Positions 50,290-59,981 of a DNA stretch of 64,000 bases are shown one piece after another (positions within the stretch are counted from its first letter, which is position 1; each line of letters begins with the position of its first letter). Under the pieces are notes generated by a model, which was not told the DNA's origin, ran no database searches, and saw only the letters and a list, made by a program, of their open reading frames with translations. The translations under genes were made by a program, and so were the position numbers. The DNA comes from Pontibacter actiniarum (lineage in GTDB: Bacteria; Bacteroidota; Bacteroidia; Cytophagales; Hymenobacteraceae). The stretch is from contig NZ_CP021235.1 in the NCBI RefSeq assembly GCF_003585765.1, forward strand, positions 4,588,001 through 4,652,000, given 5' to 3'.

Positions 50290-50342
50290 CAAGTATAAAT
50301 CGTGAAGTATAAACCGTAATTTGGTGGGCGTGCAAGTATAAA
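50290..50342 (+). repeat. three copies of AAGTATAAA before purD
   Basis: caagtataaa at 50290-50299, gaagtataaa at 50304-50313, caagtataaa at 50333-50342, all in direct orientation 60-115 bases before the purD ATG. Confidence 0.65.
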
Positions 50343-50403
50343 TCTTTAACTTCGCAGCAGTGCCTGTTACTGATATTTACCCGTTAATCGATAACCCAAG
50401 AAT

Positions 50404-51693
50404 ATGAACGTACTTGTGATAGGTTCTGGCGGCCGCGAGCATGCCATAGCCTGGAAACTAAGCCAGAGCGAGTTCTGCGATAAAGTGTTTGTAGCCCCGG
50501 GCAACGCCGGTACCGCCAAGTTCGGTACTACTGCTGCCGTAGATATCCATGACTTTGAGGAGCTGGGCAAGTTCGCCGCCGACTTCAACATTATGATGGT
50601 GGTGGTGGGCCCTGAAAACTCCCTGGTGGAGGGAATACACGACTACTTCCAGAGCTCGGAGTACCTGAAGCATATCCTGGTGATCGGGCCTAAAAAAGCT
50701 GGTGCCATGCTGGAGGGGAGCAAAGATTTCTGCAAGGCCTTTCTGCAGCGCCACAACATCCCGACGGCACGCTACAAGACCTTTACAGAGGCCACGTTCA
50801 AGGACGCCGTGGAGTACCTGAAGACGCAGAGCTACCCGACCGTGATCAAGGCCGACGGCCTGGCGGCTGGTAAGGGTGTGATCATAGCCCAGGACTACGA
50901 GGAGGCGTTTGATGCACTGGATGCCATGCTGCGCAACAAGCGCTTTGGCAACGCCAGCAGCAAAGTGGTGATTGAAGAGTACCTGCAGGGCATTGAGCTG
51001 TCAGTGTTTATACTTACCGATGGAAAGGACTACGTGCTGCTGCCGGAGGCGAAAGACTATAAGCGCATCGGGGAGGGAGATACAGGGCTGAACACAGGTG
51101 GCATGGGGGCTATTTCGCCGGTTCCGTTTGCCAGCGAGGCGTTTATGCAGAAAGTGAAGGAGCGTGTGATAGAGCCCACGCTGCGCGGTATGCAGGCAGA
51201 CCAGCTGGACTACACCGGCTTCCTGTTTATCGGACTGATGAACGTGAACGGCGATCCGTATGTGATTGAGTACAACGTGCGTCTCGGTGACCCGGAGACG
51301 GAGGCGATCCTGCCGCGCATCAAATCGGACCTGTTTATGCTGTTTAAGGCGCTGCACGAGCACAAGCTGGGAGAGTTTGAACTGGAGATAGATCCGCGCA
51401 CCGCTACCACCGTTATACTTGCCTCTGGCGGCTATCCGGAGGGGTATGAGAAGGGCAAGGAGATTTCCGGGCTGGAGAACGTGCCGGAAGGGGTGCTGGT
51501 GTTCCACGCTGGCACAAAGCAGTTAAACGGGAAGCTGCTGAACACGGGCGGCCGTGTGTTTGCCGTAACCGCCCTCGGCGATACCATGGAGCAGGCCCTG
51601 GAGAAGGCAAATGCCGCCGCTGAGGCCATTACCTGGCAAGACCGCTACTACCGCCGCGACATTGGCTTTGATCTGCGCAAACTGAGCGTATAA
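50404..51693 (+). CDS. purD: phosphoribosylamine--glycine ligase (GAR synthetase)
   Basis: A 429-residue ATP-grasp enzyme with NVLVIGSGGREHAIAWKL, GSKDFCKAFLQRHNIPTARY, VIKADGLAAGKGVIIA, GDTGLNTGGMGAISPVP, EYNVRLGDPETEAILPR and SGGYPEGYEKG. It joins phosphoribosylamine and glycine in the second step of purine synthesis. The length is standard. It is monocistronic, closed by a 24-bp hairpin. Confidence 0.97.
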   Translation: MNVLVIGSGGREHAIAWKLSQSEFCDKVFVAPGNAGTAKFGTTAAVDIHDFEELGKFAADFNIMMVVVGPENSLVEGIHDYFQSSEYLKHILVIGPKKAGAMLEGSKDFCKAFLQRHNIPTARYKTFTEATFKDAVEYLKTQSYPTVIKADGLAAGKGVIIAQDYEEAFDALDAMLRNKRFGNASSKVVIEEYLQGIELSVFILTDGKDYVLLPEAKDYKRIGEGDTGLNTGGMGAISPVPFASEAFMQKVKERVIEPTLRGMQADQLDYTGFLFIGLMNVNGDPYVIEYNVRLGDPETEAILPRIKSDLFMLFKALHEHKLGEFELEIDPRTATTVILASGGYPEGYEKGKEISGLENVPEGVLVFHAGTKQLNGKLLNTGGRVFAVTALGDTMEQALEKANAAAEAITWQDRYYRRDIGFDLRKLSV

Positions 51694-51705
51694 GTGCCGA
51701 ATGCC

Positions 51706-51757
51706 TATAAAAAAGGGAGGGCCGACAGAATCATCTGTCGGCCCTCCCTTTTTTATA
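51706..51757. terminator. bidirectional terminator with perfect 24-bp stem
   Basis: Arms 51706-51729 and 51734-51757, loop atca, six A and six T at the base. It lies between convergent purD and the bacilliredoxin gene. Confidence 0.92.
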
Positions 51758-51768
51758 GCGGCTCTGGC

Positions 51769-52188
51769 TTAGCAGTAAGCCTCGAACGCCCCTTTCAGGT
51801 TATCCACGATGCGGTGCAGCTCGTTGCCCTCGATGTGGTAACGCTCGATCATGTGCACCAGCTCTCCGTCTTTAAACAGCGCGATAGACGGGGAAGACGG
51901 TGGGTAAGGCAGCATGTGCTCACGTGCTTTTGCCACGGCGTCCTGCTCCATGCCGGCAAATACCGTCACCAGCTTGCTTGGCTTCTTGTCAGCAGCTGCC
52001 ACGGCCATTTTAAGCGCAGGGCGTGCTTTGGAGGCGGCACAGCCGCATACAGAGTTTACCGCTAACAGTACGGTGCCATTCGTTTTTACTGCCTGCTCTA
52101 CTTCTTCAGGAGTCATTAATTGCTCAAAACCCGCTGAGGTAAGGTCCTCACGGATAGGGGCAACCATATATTCAGGGTACATTGCCAT
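51769..52188 (-). CDS. bacilliredoxin (BrxA/BrxB family)
   Basis: A 139-residue YphP/YqiW protein with the CGC active site (Cys48-Gly-Cys50) in VNSVCGCAASKARPAL, plus PYPPSSPSIALFKDGELVHMIERYHIEG. Family members remove bacillithiol from mixed disulfides, so the organism may use bacillithiol as its low-molecular-weight thiol, as reported for several Bacteroidota. A TAACTTTG box is at 52227-52220 on the minus strand. Confidence 0.93.
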   Translation of the reverse strand: MAMYPEYMVAPIREDLTSAGFEQLMTPEEVEQAVKTNGTVLLAVNSVCGCAASKARPALKMAVAAADKKPSKLVTVFAGMEQDAVAKAREHMLPYPPSSPSIALFKDGELVHMIERYHIEGNELHRIVDNLKGAFEAYC

Positions 52189-52629
52189 TTTTACGTTGGG
52201 TTAAATTTTTAATGTGTTGCAAAGTTAACAAATCTGGGCAACAAAAGTTGCACGCAGATGCGGGGATGAGGCGCAGCTCCTGAAAACGCTGGCAGAGCTT
52301 AGGAGACAAAAGAAACATTTTGTATGAACGTTTTATGAAGTTTCTAATATGGCACAACAACTGCAAGGTGTGAATTGTATAACATACTAAGGCGTTAAGG
52401 AGATAAAACAGGCTGTGCGCCTAGAGGTGTTTAATAGCACTTTTGTAAGGAAGTTTTGTTGTAGATGAAACGCTCGAAGTGCAGCTTCCAACAGGGAGCA
52501 GGTACACGGCAACAGCCAGGCTCATTTGCATTAATGAAAGGTATTGCCTGCTTCGCGCCTAAGGTTTTTGAGTAGCTATGCGGCTGATAAAGTACGTGTT
52601 AGCAACGGAATGTTTAAAGACGGATTACT
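52189..52629. other. intergenic region, no gene seen
   Basis: 441 bases between divergent genes. Apart from the bacilliredoxin promoter it holds no feature I can support. Confidence 0.5.
52220..52227 (-). promoter_or_regulatory. -7 promoter box of the bacilliredoxin gene
   Basis: TAACTTTG on the minus strand, exact TAnnTTTG match, 31 bases before the ATG. Confidence 0.5.
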
Positions 52630-52971
52630 ATGTCTATGCTTCACCCTTACCATAGCAGTGTGTGTGCACGCTATTTTTACTTACCTGCGAGTAAAGAGCG
52701 TAACGCAGAGGTCATTGAAGTGCTCAACAGCGACTCGGATGTAGTGGAGGTGCCGATGCGGGAGGAGGATGTGGAGCTGCGGGCGTTTTATGAGCGCCCC
52801 CTGTCCGAAGACGAACTCATCAGGTACCGGGGCACCCAGACCTGGAAGCTGTTTTACTCCTGGGAGGAGTTGCAGCAGGACCATATTAAGTTAAACCTGC
52901 CGGAGCATGTTCTGCAGCAGCTCCTGCAGTTTAAAAGCCTCTATGAGCTGCAGGAAGAGATGGCTGCTTAG
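52630..52971 (+). CDS. hypothetical protein
   Basis: A 113-residue acidic soluble protein (MSMLHPYHSSVCARYFYLPAS). The first half has EVIEVLNSDSDVVEVPMREEDVELRAFYERPLSEDEL, the second WKLFYSWEELQQDHIKLNLPEHVLQQLLQFKSLYELQEEM. Codon use (GC-ending third positions) is like neighbouring genes, which supports it being real. No family recognised. No Shine-Dalgarno or promoter box stands out. Confidence 0.6.
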   Translation: MSMLHPYHSSVCARYFYLPASKERNAEVIEVLNSDSDVVEVPMREEDVELRAFYERPLSEDELIRYRGTQTWKLFYSWEELQQDHIKLNLPEHVLQQLLQFKSLYELQEEMAA

Positions 52972-53082
52972 CTGTGCTCCCGCCGTAGGCTGCTGTATAC
53001 CTAGGTCTAGGTATTTAACTGGAAAAGTACAAGGTGTAGCCAGGAAGGTTGTAATTTGCGTTGTCATATTTGAAGCTTAGAT

Positions 53083-53619
53083 ATGAATCACCGCGCAACC
53101 TATACTTCCCAAAAAGCCTGGACCACAGAAGAAGAGTACGCTCTGGACAAAGCAATCGGCTTTACAAACAGCTACGTCGGCTATGATTTCTTCAATGATG
53201 CCTGCCGTTTTATTAGCAGTAGCCTGGGAGTAAAGCATGCCCTCATTGGCCGGGTTACCTCTGATGCGTATGACGAAATACAGACCCTTGGCTTTACCTA
53301 TCAGGGCGCTGTCTTGCCTGTGTATACTTACAAAGTAAAAGGCTCTCCCTGCGAGAGCACACTGTTCCACCAGATTTGCTATTACCCGTACGGGGTACAA
53401 AAGTACTTTCCTGACGACGAGGAGCTGAAGCGCTTTGGCATCGAGAGCTATATGGGCATCGCCCTGAGTGACCCTGACGAAAACCGCCTGGGGGTTATTG
53501 CGCTGATGGATGACAAGCCCGTTCTTAACCCCACTCTATCCGAGATCTTTATCACAATTCTGTCTCCCCGCGTGGAGGAGGAGCTTCTGAAACTAACTGC
53601 GGCTGTCGCAGTAGGATAG
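53083..53619 (+). CDS. stand-alone GAF domain protein
   Basis: A 178-residue protein resembling GAF sensor domains: ALDKAIGFTNSYVGYDFFNDACRFISSSLGVKHALIGRV, GSPCESTLFHQICYYPYGVQKYFPDDEELKRFGIESYMGIALSDPDENRLGVIALMDDKP, and a C-terminal helix. GAF domains of this class usually sit in histidine kinases; here no output domain follows, so it may be a free ligand-binding protein or a remnant. Start ATG 53083 fits. Confidence 0.78.
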   Translation: MNHRATYTSQKAWTTEEEYALDKAIGFTNSYVGYDFFNDACRFISSSLGVKHALIGRVTSDAYDEIQTLGFTYQGAVLPVYTYKVKGSPCESTLFHQICYYPYGVQKYFPDDEELKRFGIESYMGIALSDPDENRLGVIALMDDKPVLNPTLSEIFITILSPRVEEELLKLTAAVAVG

Positions 53620-54120
53620 GGGGCTCACCGGGCTGGGGAATGGCGTTCCCGTGCCGCTCCTGTTATAGAAGCATGGCCCCCGAAAGCACCTGTAACACCA
53701 TTTGCATCATCTGCCTGCCTTCTTTAACCGCTGCACCAGTAAGTTCTACACGCGCGCTGGTACACCAGAACACCCAAGCAAACAGGTGTCATCTCTCTCG
53801 AAGCTGAGGAGAGGCCACCAGTTCTCTCCGCAATCCAACTTTTTGTGTCAGGAGTATGTATGTGGTTGTAAGCGAGAAGGCTTACACTGCTACTGCTGCC
53901 CCTATCCCTTCCCTACCTAACACGCGCCTGCCGCCGCTTCGCCTTTAGATGTGTGGCAATGCCATCAAAGCAGTGCTTCAGGGTAGTTGTGTTCTTGCGC
54001 CGGCGCCTTGCCGAGCAGCTGAAAGTAATTCAGAGGTTTGTGCCTGGGGCAAAGAAAAGATAACAATACGTTATCCGTAGTCCGTAGAAAGACTCTTAAA
54101 CAATATATTGAAGTGCACGC
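53620..54120. other. intergenic region before the RND efflux operon
   Basis: 501 bases with only short frames lacking family features. A small hairpin ggagag-N10-ctctcc is present near 53810. A regulator gene might be expected beside an efflux operon, but none is here. Confidence 0.5.
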
Positions 54121-55182
54121 ATGAAACACCTCTCCATTCGCGCTTTATTACTATTCCTGTGGCTGCCCTTGCTGCTGTCCTGCGACAGGCAGCAAGAGCC
54201 AACCGATGCCGAAAAAGAAGCTGCTGCAGCTGTTCCGGTGGTGGTAACGCCTGTTAAAAGCACAGACGAAAGTGGCCAGGTACGGCTAAGCGGTTCTGCC
54301 GAGGCCGAAACGGCTGTGGACATGGGCTTTATGGTGAGCGGGAAGGTGAACAGGGTAACGGTGCAGGAAGGGGAGCGGGTAAAGAAAGGGCAGCTGATCG
54401 CCAGCCTGGACCCCAGAGACTACAGCCTGGCCGTAGACATTGCCAACGCCAACCTGAGCAGGGTGCAGGACGAGTATGAGCGTTTGACCATTATGCACGA
54501 GCGTGGCAGCATAGCCCCAGCTGATTACCAAAAGGCCGTATCAGCGTTGCAGGAGGTAAAGGCAAGGCAGCAACTGGCGGTCAAAAACCTACAGGAAACA
54601 AAGCTCTACGCACCCATCTCCGGCGTAGTGGCCCGGCGCGGTACGGATCCCGGAGAGATCATATCACAAGGCTTGCCGCTGTTTTCGGTGGTAAGTATAG
54701 AACCGATTCAGGTGCGGGCTTCGGTGCCGGAGGCGGAAGTGGGGCAGGTGGCCCTGGGCCAGGAGGCGCAGGTAACCATACCGGCCCTGGACTCTACTTT
54801 TTCCGGTAAGGTCGCGCTGATCGGGGCCGTGGCAGACCCTGCTTCCCGCGCTTACACCGTCAAGATAAACGTGCCAAACCCGAAGCACCTGATCCGTCCG
54901 GGCATGGTGGCCGAGGCAACGGTTGCCTCTAACCGTACAGAGCAAGTGCTGGTAATCCCGGGTGAGGCTATCCTGCGCGATGTAGGCGGCAACACCTACG
55001 TGTTTGTGGTGGACCGGCAGAAGAACCAGGCCTTCCGGCGCAACGTAACGGTGGGCAGCTTTTTTGGCAACAACATAGAAATCACCTCCGGCCTAACGCA
55101 AAACGACCTCGTGGTGACAGGCGGCCAGCAGCGCCTGAACGATGCGGCACCAATCAGAATTGTTGAAAGGGTACAAGCATGA
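54121..55182 (+). CDS. RND efflux membrane fusion (periplasmic adaptor) lipoprotein
   Basis: A 353-residue lipoprotein adaptor: signal with lipobox LLSC (Cys21), then VRLSGSAEAETAVDMGFMVSGKVNRVTVQEGERVKKGQLIASLDPRDYSL (half lipoyl domain), an alpha hairpin, the second lipoyl half KLYAPISGVVARRGTDPGEIISQG, and beta-barrel QVALGQEAQVTIPALDSTFSGKV. It bridges the inner-membrane pump and TolC. First gene of a three-gene pump operon; it overlaps the permease by four bases. Confidence 0.94.
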   Translation: MKHLSIRALLLFLWLPLLLSCDRQQEPTDAEKEAAAAVPVVVTPVKSTDESGQVRLSGSAEAETAVDMGFMVSGKVNRVTVQEGERVKKGQLIASLDPRDYSLAVDIANANLSRVQDEYERLTIMHERGSIAPADYQKAVSALQEVKARQQLAVKNLQETKLYAPISGVVARRGTDPGEIISQGLPLFSVVSIEPIQVRASVPEAEVGQVALGQEAQVTIPALDSTFSGKVALIGAVADPASRAYTVKINVPNPKHLIRPGMVAEATVASNRTEQVLVIPGEAILRDVGGNTYVFVVDRQKNQAFRRNVTVGSFFGNNIEITSGLTQNDLVVTGGQQRLNDAAPIRIVERVQA

Positions 55183-58100
55183 ACATCATCAAATCCTCGT
55201 TACGGTATCCGCAGATAACGCTTACAGTTTTGTTCCTGGTGGTGTTGGTAGGCCTGAACTCGCTTTTGAACATGCCGCGCCGCGAAGACCCGAAAATCAC
55301 CATCCGGGCAGGCCTGGTGCTGGCTTTTTACCCGGGGGCCAACTCGGCTCAGGTAGAAGAGCAGGTCACGAACAAGCTGGAGCAGTACCTCTTTCAGTTT
55401 GCGGAGGTAAACAAAGAAAAGACCTTTTCGACTACCCGCGACGGAGCCGTGGTGATAAACGTAGAGCTGGAGGAGTGGGTGGAGGAGCCGGACGTGTTCT
55501 GGTCAAAGCTTCGGCATGAGATGAACGTGGCCAAAGCCCTGGCCCTGCCACGCGGGGTGCAGGGGCCCATTGTGAACACGGACTTCGGGGATACCGTTGC
55601 CATGCTGATAGGGGTGGAGTCGGACAGCCTGAGCTATAGCCAACTGAAGGAGTATACCCGCAGCATAGAGGATGCCCTGCGAACAGTGGAGGGCGTGTCG
55701 AAAATTAAGCGCTACGGTGAGCAGCCGGAGCAGATTGTGGTTACCTCGCAGTCCGAAAAGCTGGCCCAGTACGGCCTGAAGCTGCCGCAGGTAGTGCAGG
55801 TGCTACAGGCACAGAACGCCATTAGCCCGACCGGCAATGTGAAAACGGAAGGTGCTGAAGTGCCGCTTTACGCAGAGGGCACTTATACTTCGGTGCAGGA
55901 GATCCGGAACCAGGTGGTGGGAACCTCCCAAACGGGGCAGGTGATTCGCCTGGGAGACGTGGCCAACGTGCGGCGCGACTATGCCGAGCCTACCACCGAG
56001 ATTAGTGTAAACGGACACAAGGCCCTGATGATCTCGGTAGAGATGCAGGAAGGGAACAACATCGTGGACTTCGGCGAAACCATCAAGGCCAAGCTGGCGC
56101 AGATTTCCCGGAACCTGCCGAGCTCTGTTCAGCTCACCACCGTTGTAGACCAGCCCGAGGTGGTAGACGAAAGCATCTCACACTTTATCCGGGAGTTTTT
56201 CCTGGCGATTATTGCCGTTGTGGTTGTGACGGTGCTGCTGTTGCCGTTCCGTATTGCCGCCGTGGCCGCCATGGCCATACCGGTAACCGTTGCCGTAACC
56301 TTTGCCCTGCTGCATACCTTTGGCATAGAGCTGCACCAGGTGTCGCTGGCGGCCCTGATCGTGGTGCTGGGCATGGTGGTGGACGATGCCATTGTAATAG
56401 CCGACAACTATGTGGAGCTGCTGGATGAGGGGGTGGAGCGTTGGACGGCGGCCTGGCGCAGCGCCAGCGATCTGGTAGTGCCTGTGCTTACCGCTACAGC
56501 CACCATTATTGCCGCTTTTCTGCCGATGGTTATCCTGACCGGCTCTACCGGGGAATTCATTTTTGCCTTGCCTGTCACCGTCACCATTGCTTTGGCCTCG
56601 TCCTTTGTGGTGGCTATGTTCCTGACGCCTTACCTGTGCTACAAGTTTATCAAAAAAGGGCTGCACGAGCCTACGCAGCCTGAGCAGGAGCAGCTGGAGA
56701 ACCGGAAAAAGAAGGTGTCCCTGCTCGACAGGATGCAGCACGTGTACAACCGGTCGCTGGACTGGAGCATGGTCCACCGCCGCACGGTTATTTTCGGTGC
56801 GATAGTATCCGTGGCGGCGGCCGGGGGCATGTACACACTCCTGAAGCAGAAGTTCTTTCCGGCAGCCGAGCGCGCCCAGTTTGTGGTGGAAGTATGGATG
56901 CCCACCGGAGCCAGGCTTGCGAAAACGGAGCGGGCCGTCAACAGAATAGAGGATGTGCTGAAGCAGGATGAACGTGTGGCGGACTATGCCACCTTTGTCG
57001 GTACGAGCGCCCCCCGCTTCTACTACAATTTTTCGCCGGAGCCGCCGGTAACCAACTTTGGGCAGATACTGGTTAACACGCACAGCAACGAGGAAACAGA
57101 GGAGCTTGCCGCCGCACTAAGGCGCCAGGTGGATGAGCTGGTGCCGGAAGGCCGCCCGCGTGTGCGGCTGATGCAGCAGGGAGCCCCAACGGTAACACCC
57201 GTAGAGGTGCGCATCGTGGGCCACGACCTGGGGGAGCTGAAGCGCATCGGAAACCAGGTGCAGGAGATTATAGAAGACGCACCGGGGAGCGCCGAAGTGT
57301 ACACCAACTTCCGGGAAGACTACTACGGTGTAGGGCTGACGCTGAAAAGTGAGGCCAACCGCCTGGGCTTTACCACCTATGACGTGGCCTCGTCTATCAA
57401 CACAGGCTTTGCGGGCACACCGGTTTCTGTTTTATGGGAGGGAGACAACCCCGTTAACATTGTACTGCGCCTGGATGAGGAGAGCCGCCAGAACTTCAAC
57501 AACCTGGAGAACACCTTTATCTCCTCGCCGGTTACCGGGGCGCGTGTGCCTGTCCGGCAGATAGCCAACCTGCAGCCGCAATGGCAAACCGGCCGCATCG
57601 TGCACCGCAACGGCGTACGCACGCTAACGGTGCAGAGCGAGGTGGCTCCTGATGCCCTGGCCTCCGAGATACTGAAAGACATACAGCCTAAAATAGCCGA
57701 ACTGCCGTTGCCGGCGGGCTACCGCATCGAGTACGGCGGCGAGATCGAGAACCAGAAAGCTACTTTCAGTCAGATGGTGGTGGCACTGGGGATTAGCTTG
57801 GTGGCCATTTTCATGATCCTGCTGTTCCAGTTCCGCAACCTGAAGGAGGCGCTGATCGTGATGGCCTCTATCCCGCTGAGCCTGTTTGGGGCCTTGCTGG
57901 GGCTGATTATCACCGGCAACCCCTTTGGCTTTACCGCCTTTATCGGCCTGATCAGTTTGTCGGGTATTGTGGTGCGCAACGCCATTATCCTGGTAGACTA
58001 TGCCAACGAGCTCATCCGGCACGGGATGGACATCCCTACGGCAGCCGCAGAGGCAGGCAAGCGCCGCCTCCGCCCCATCTTCCTGACGGCTATGGCCGCC

Positions 58101-58277
58101 GCTATCGGGGTGTTGCCCATGATCCTGTCTGGCTCGCCTTTGTGGAGCCCGCTGGCCAGTGTGATCGCCGTAGGGGTTGTGTTTTCGATGGTGATGGCCC
58201 TGCTGGTGGTGCCGGTGCTGTTCGTCGTCTTTATTAAGCCGCAGGACAAACAAGTTCTTGCCGAAGCCAGTCATTAA
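55179..58277 (+). CDS. RND efflux permease (HAE1/AcrB-like)
   Basis: A 1032-residue inner-membrane pump with twelve helices and two large periplasmic loops (after TM1 and TM7). The start MNIIKSSLRYPQITLTVLFLVVLVGLNSLLNMPRREDPKI and the TM4 proton-relay Asp pair in VVLGMVVDDAIVIADNYVE are RND hallmarks. AcrB-type multidrug or lipophile export is likely; the metal-binding signature of CusA is not seen. ATG overlaps the adaptor stop (ATGA). Confidence 0.95.
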   Translation: MNIIKSSLRYPQITLTVLFLVVLVGLNSLLNMPRREDPKITIRAGLVLAFYPGANSAQVEEQVTNKLEQYLFQFAEVNKEKTFSTTRDGAVVINVELEEWVEEPDVFWSKLRHEMNVAKALALPRGVQGPIVNTDFGDTVAMLIGVESDSLSYSQLKEYTRSIEDALRTVEGVSKIKRYGEQPEQIVVTSQSEKLAQYGLKLPQVVQVLQAQNAISPTGNVKTEGAEVPLYAEGTYTSVQEIRNQVVGTSQTGQVIRLGDVANVRRDYAEPTTEISVNGHKALMISVEMQEGNNIVDFGETIKAKLAQISRNLPSSVQLTTVVDQPEVVDESISHFIREFFLAIIAVVVVTVLLLPFRIAAVAAMAIPVTVAVTFALLHTFGIELHQVSLAALIVVLGMVVDDAIVIADNYVELLDEGVERWTAAWRSASDLVVPVLTATATIIAAFLPMVILTGSTGEFIFALPVTVTIALASSFVVAMFLTPYLCYKFIKKGLHEPTQPEQEQLENRKKKVSLLDRMQHVYNRSLDWSMVHRRTVIFGAIVSVAAAGGMYTLLKQKFFPAAERAQFVVEVWMPTGARLAKTERAVNRIEDVLKQDERVADYATFVGTSAPRFYYNFSPEPPVTNFGQILVNTHSNEETEELAAALRRQVDELVPEGRPRVRLMQQGAPTVTPVEVRIVGHDLGELKRIGNQVQEIIEDAPGSAEVYTNFREDYYGVGLTLKSEANRLGFTTYDVASSINTGFAGTPVSVLWEGDNPVNIVLRLDEESRQNFNNLENTFISSPVTGARVPVRQIANLQPQWQTGRIVHRNGVRTLTVQSEVAPDALASEILKDIQPKIAELPLPAGYRIEYGGEIENQKATFSQMVVALGISLVAIFMILLFQFRNLKEALIVMASIPLSLFGALLGLIITGNPFGFTAFIGLISLSGIVVRNAIILVDYANELIRHGMDIPTAAAEAGKRRLRPIFLTAMAAAIGVLPMILSGSPLWSPLASVIAVGVVFSMVMALLVVPVLFVVFIKPQDKQVLAEASH

Positions 58278-58296
58278 ACCCTTGAAAGAACAAACC

Positions 58297-59709
58297 ATGC
58301 CTAAACCGTTTCGCATCTCTTTCATCAAACACAGTAGGAGAGGTCTTAGACTTATTCGTCAGCGCCTGTGCAGCTGCTTTATACTTGTACTTGCGGCAGC
58401 AAATGTGGCCGCCGCGCAGGATATCCGCACTCTCTCGCTGCAGGAGGCGCAGGACCTGGCCCTGGAGCAGAACCGCCTGTTGCGCATTGCCCGGGAGCAA
58501 GTGGAGGAAAGCGAGCAAAAAGTAAAGGAGGCGCAGAGCAGGCAGTATCCTTTGGTCTATGCTACGGGGGGCTACACCTACAATGGCGTTACCGAAGACG
58601 TGGTGCTGCCGATGGGGGCACTGGGGGTTTACCCGAACAGTAACATCTTTGTTCCCCAAACCGATATCCCGATCCTGGAAAGCAAGCACAACCTGATCAT
58701 GGCGAGTGCCCTGGCTATGCAGCCCATCACGCAGTTAGGAAAGATACGAACGGGCGTAAAAATAGCGCAAACCGATGTGAAGATTGCAGAGGCAAAGGCG
58801 GCTCAGGCTGCGCAGGAGGTAAAGCAAGGGGTGGAGCAGCTGTTTTACGGCCTGCTGCTTGCGCAAAAGCAGCAGGAGGAGGCACAGGCGAACATCCAGC
58901 TGACAGAAGCGAAACTATATGATGTAGAGAGTGCACTGCTGGCCGGCAAAACGGATGAGGTGAACAAAATAGGCTTGCAGGCAGCACTTGCCGACGAGCA
59001 GCAAAAGCTCCTGGTTATACAGCACCAGGTTGCGGATTATACCTATGACCTGAACCAGCTGCTGGGCCTGCCAACGGATACCGGTCTGCGCCTGGACGGC
59101 GTGCAGGAGGAAGAGGTGCCGCTCCAGCCGCTGGAGGAGTACCTGCAACTGGCGCAAACGGTCAGCTACGATGTGCGCATTGCCGAACATACCTCCCAAA
59201 AAGCCGCTTATGGTGTGAATGCAGCCAAAAAAGACTACATCCCGAATGTGAATGCTATCGGGGGCTATACGCATCAGAGTATACTGAACGTGCTGCCTGA
59301 GAATAACTACTTTTTCGGGGTGCAGGCTAACTGGAACATCATTGACTTCGGGAGGAGAAAAGCTGTTTTAAAGCAGCGTCAGTCGCAGCAAAGGCAGGCG
59401 GAGCTGAACCTGGAGAACACCCGTGAGGACGTAACAGGCCGGGTAGAGCAGGCTTACCGGAAGGTGCAACAGGCCCGGCAGCTGGTTGCCGTGGCCCGGC
59501 AAGCCGTGCAGTACCGGGAGCAGGAGCTGAAACTGAAGCAAGACAGGTTCGATGCCGGCCTCATCCTGAAAAAGGACGTGCTCGAAAGCCAGGCAGCCCT
59601 GGCCAAGTCAGAAGCCGACCTGTATGCCGCCCGGCTAGGGTACCGCCTGGCTTTATCGGATTTGCAGGCAATGACCGGTGCCAGCGCACAGGAGGCAATA
59701 GAGCAGTAG
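58297..59709 (+). CDS. TolC-family outer membrane efflux channel
   Basis: A 470-residue protein starting at ATG 58297, 19 bases after the permease stop; a TTG at 58258 in frame overlaps the permease gene and is less likely. An atypically basic N-terminus (FIKHSRRGLRLIRQRL) precedes the hydrophobic signal segment SCFILVLAAANVAAAQ. Two repeated halves with Gln/Ala-rich helices (LSLQEAQDLALEQNRLLRIAREQVEESEQKVKEAQ, VKQGVEQLFYGLLLAQKQQEEAQ) form the outer membrane efflux protein fold. It completes the tripartite pump. Confidence 0.92.
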   Translation: MPKPFRISFIKHSRRGLRLIRQRLCSCFILVLAAANVAAAQDIRTLSLQEAQDLALEQNRLLRIAREQVEESEQKVKEAQSRQYPLVYATGGYTYNGVTEDVVLPMGALGVYPNSNIFVPQTDIPILESKHNLIMASALAMQPITQLGKIRTGVKIAQTDVKIAEAKAAQAAQEVKQGVEQLFYGLLLAQKQQEEAQANIQLTEAKLYDVESALLAGKTDEVNKIGLQAALADEQQKLLVIQHQVADYTYDLNQLLGLPTDTGLRLDGVQEEEVPLQPLEEYLQLAQTVSYDVRIAEHTSQKAAYGVNAAKKDYIPNVNAIGGYTHQSILNVLPENNYFFGVQANWNIIDFGRRKAVLKQRQSQQRQAELNLENTREDVTGRVEQAYRKVQQARQLVAVARQAVQYREQELKLKQDRFDAGLILKKDVLESQAALAKSEADLYAARLGYRLALSDLQAMTGASAQEAIEQ

Positions 59710-59981
59710 TTGTACTTTAATAGTTACTTAGGCAATGTAGTTTTCAGTTGCTCCGATGCTTTTTGTATTAACCAGCATTCTGTTAGTTTAACTTTTTTTT
59801 TTATTTCAGAAGTCAATGGAGTTGTGTTACCCAATAGCTACAATAATTACTACTAATCATGTTATAGGTTAGGTAAGGAAGATAGATGTATGTAGCACTG
59901 ATAAATATTTTAGTATTAAATTTAATGACAAGTTGTACACTTGACGCAAAGTGCCAAAATACATGTGGCAGTGAGATAAGA
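59710..59981. other. AT-rich gap at the start of the accessory region
   Basis: 272 bases, clearly richer in A and T than the operon to the left. No gene, tRNA piece or transposon end found. Confidence 0.5.
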
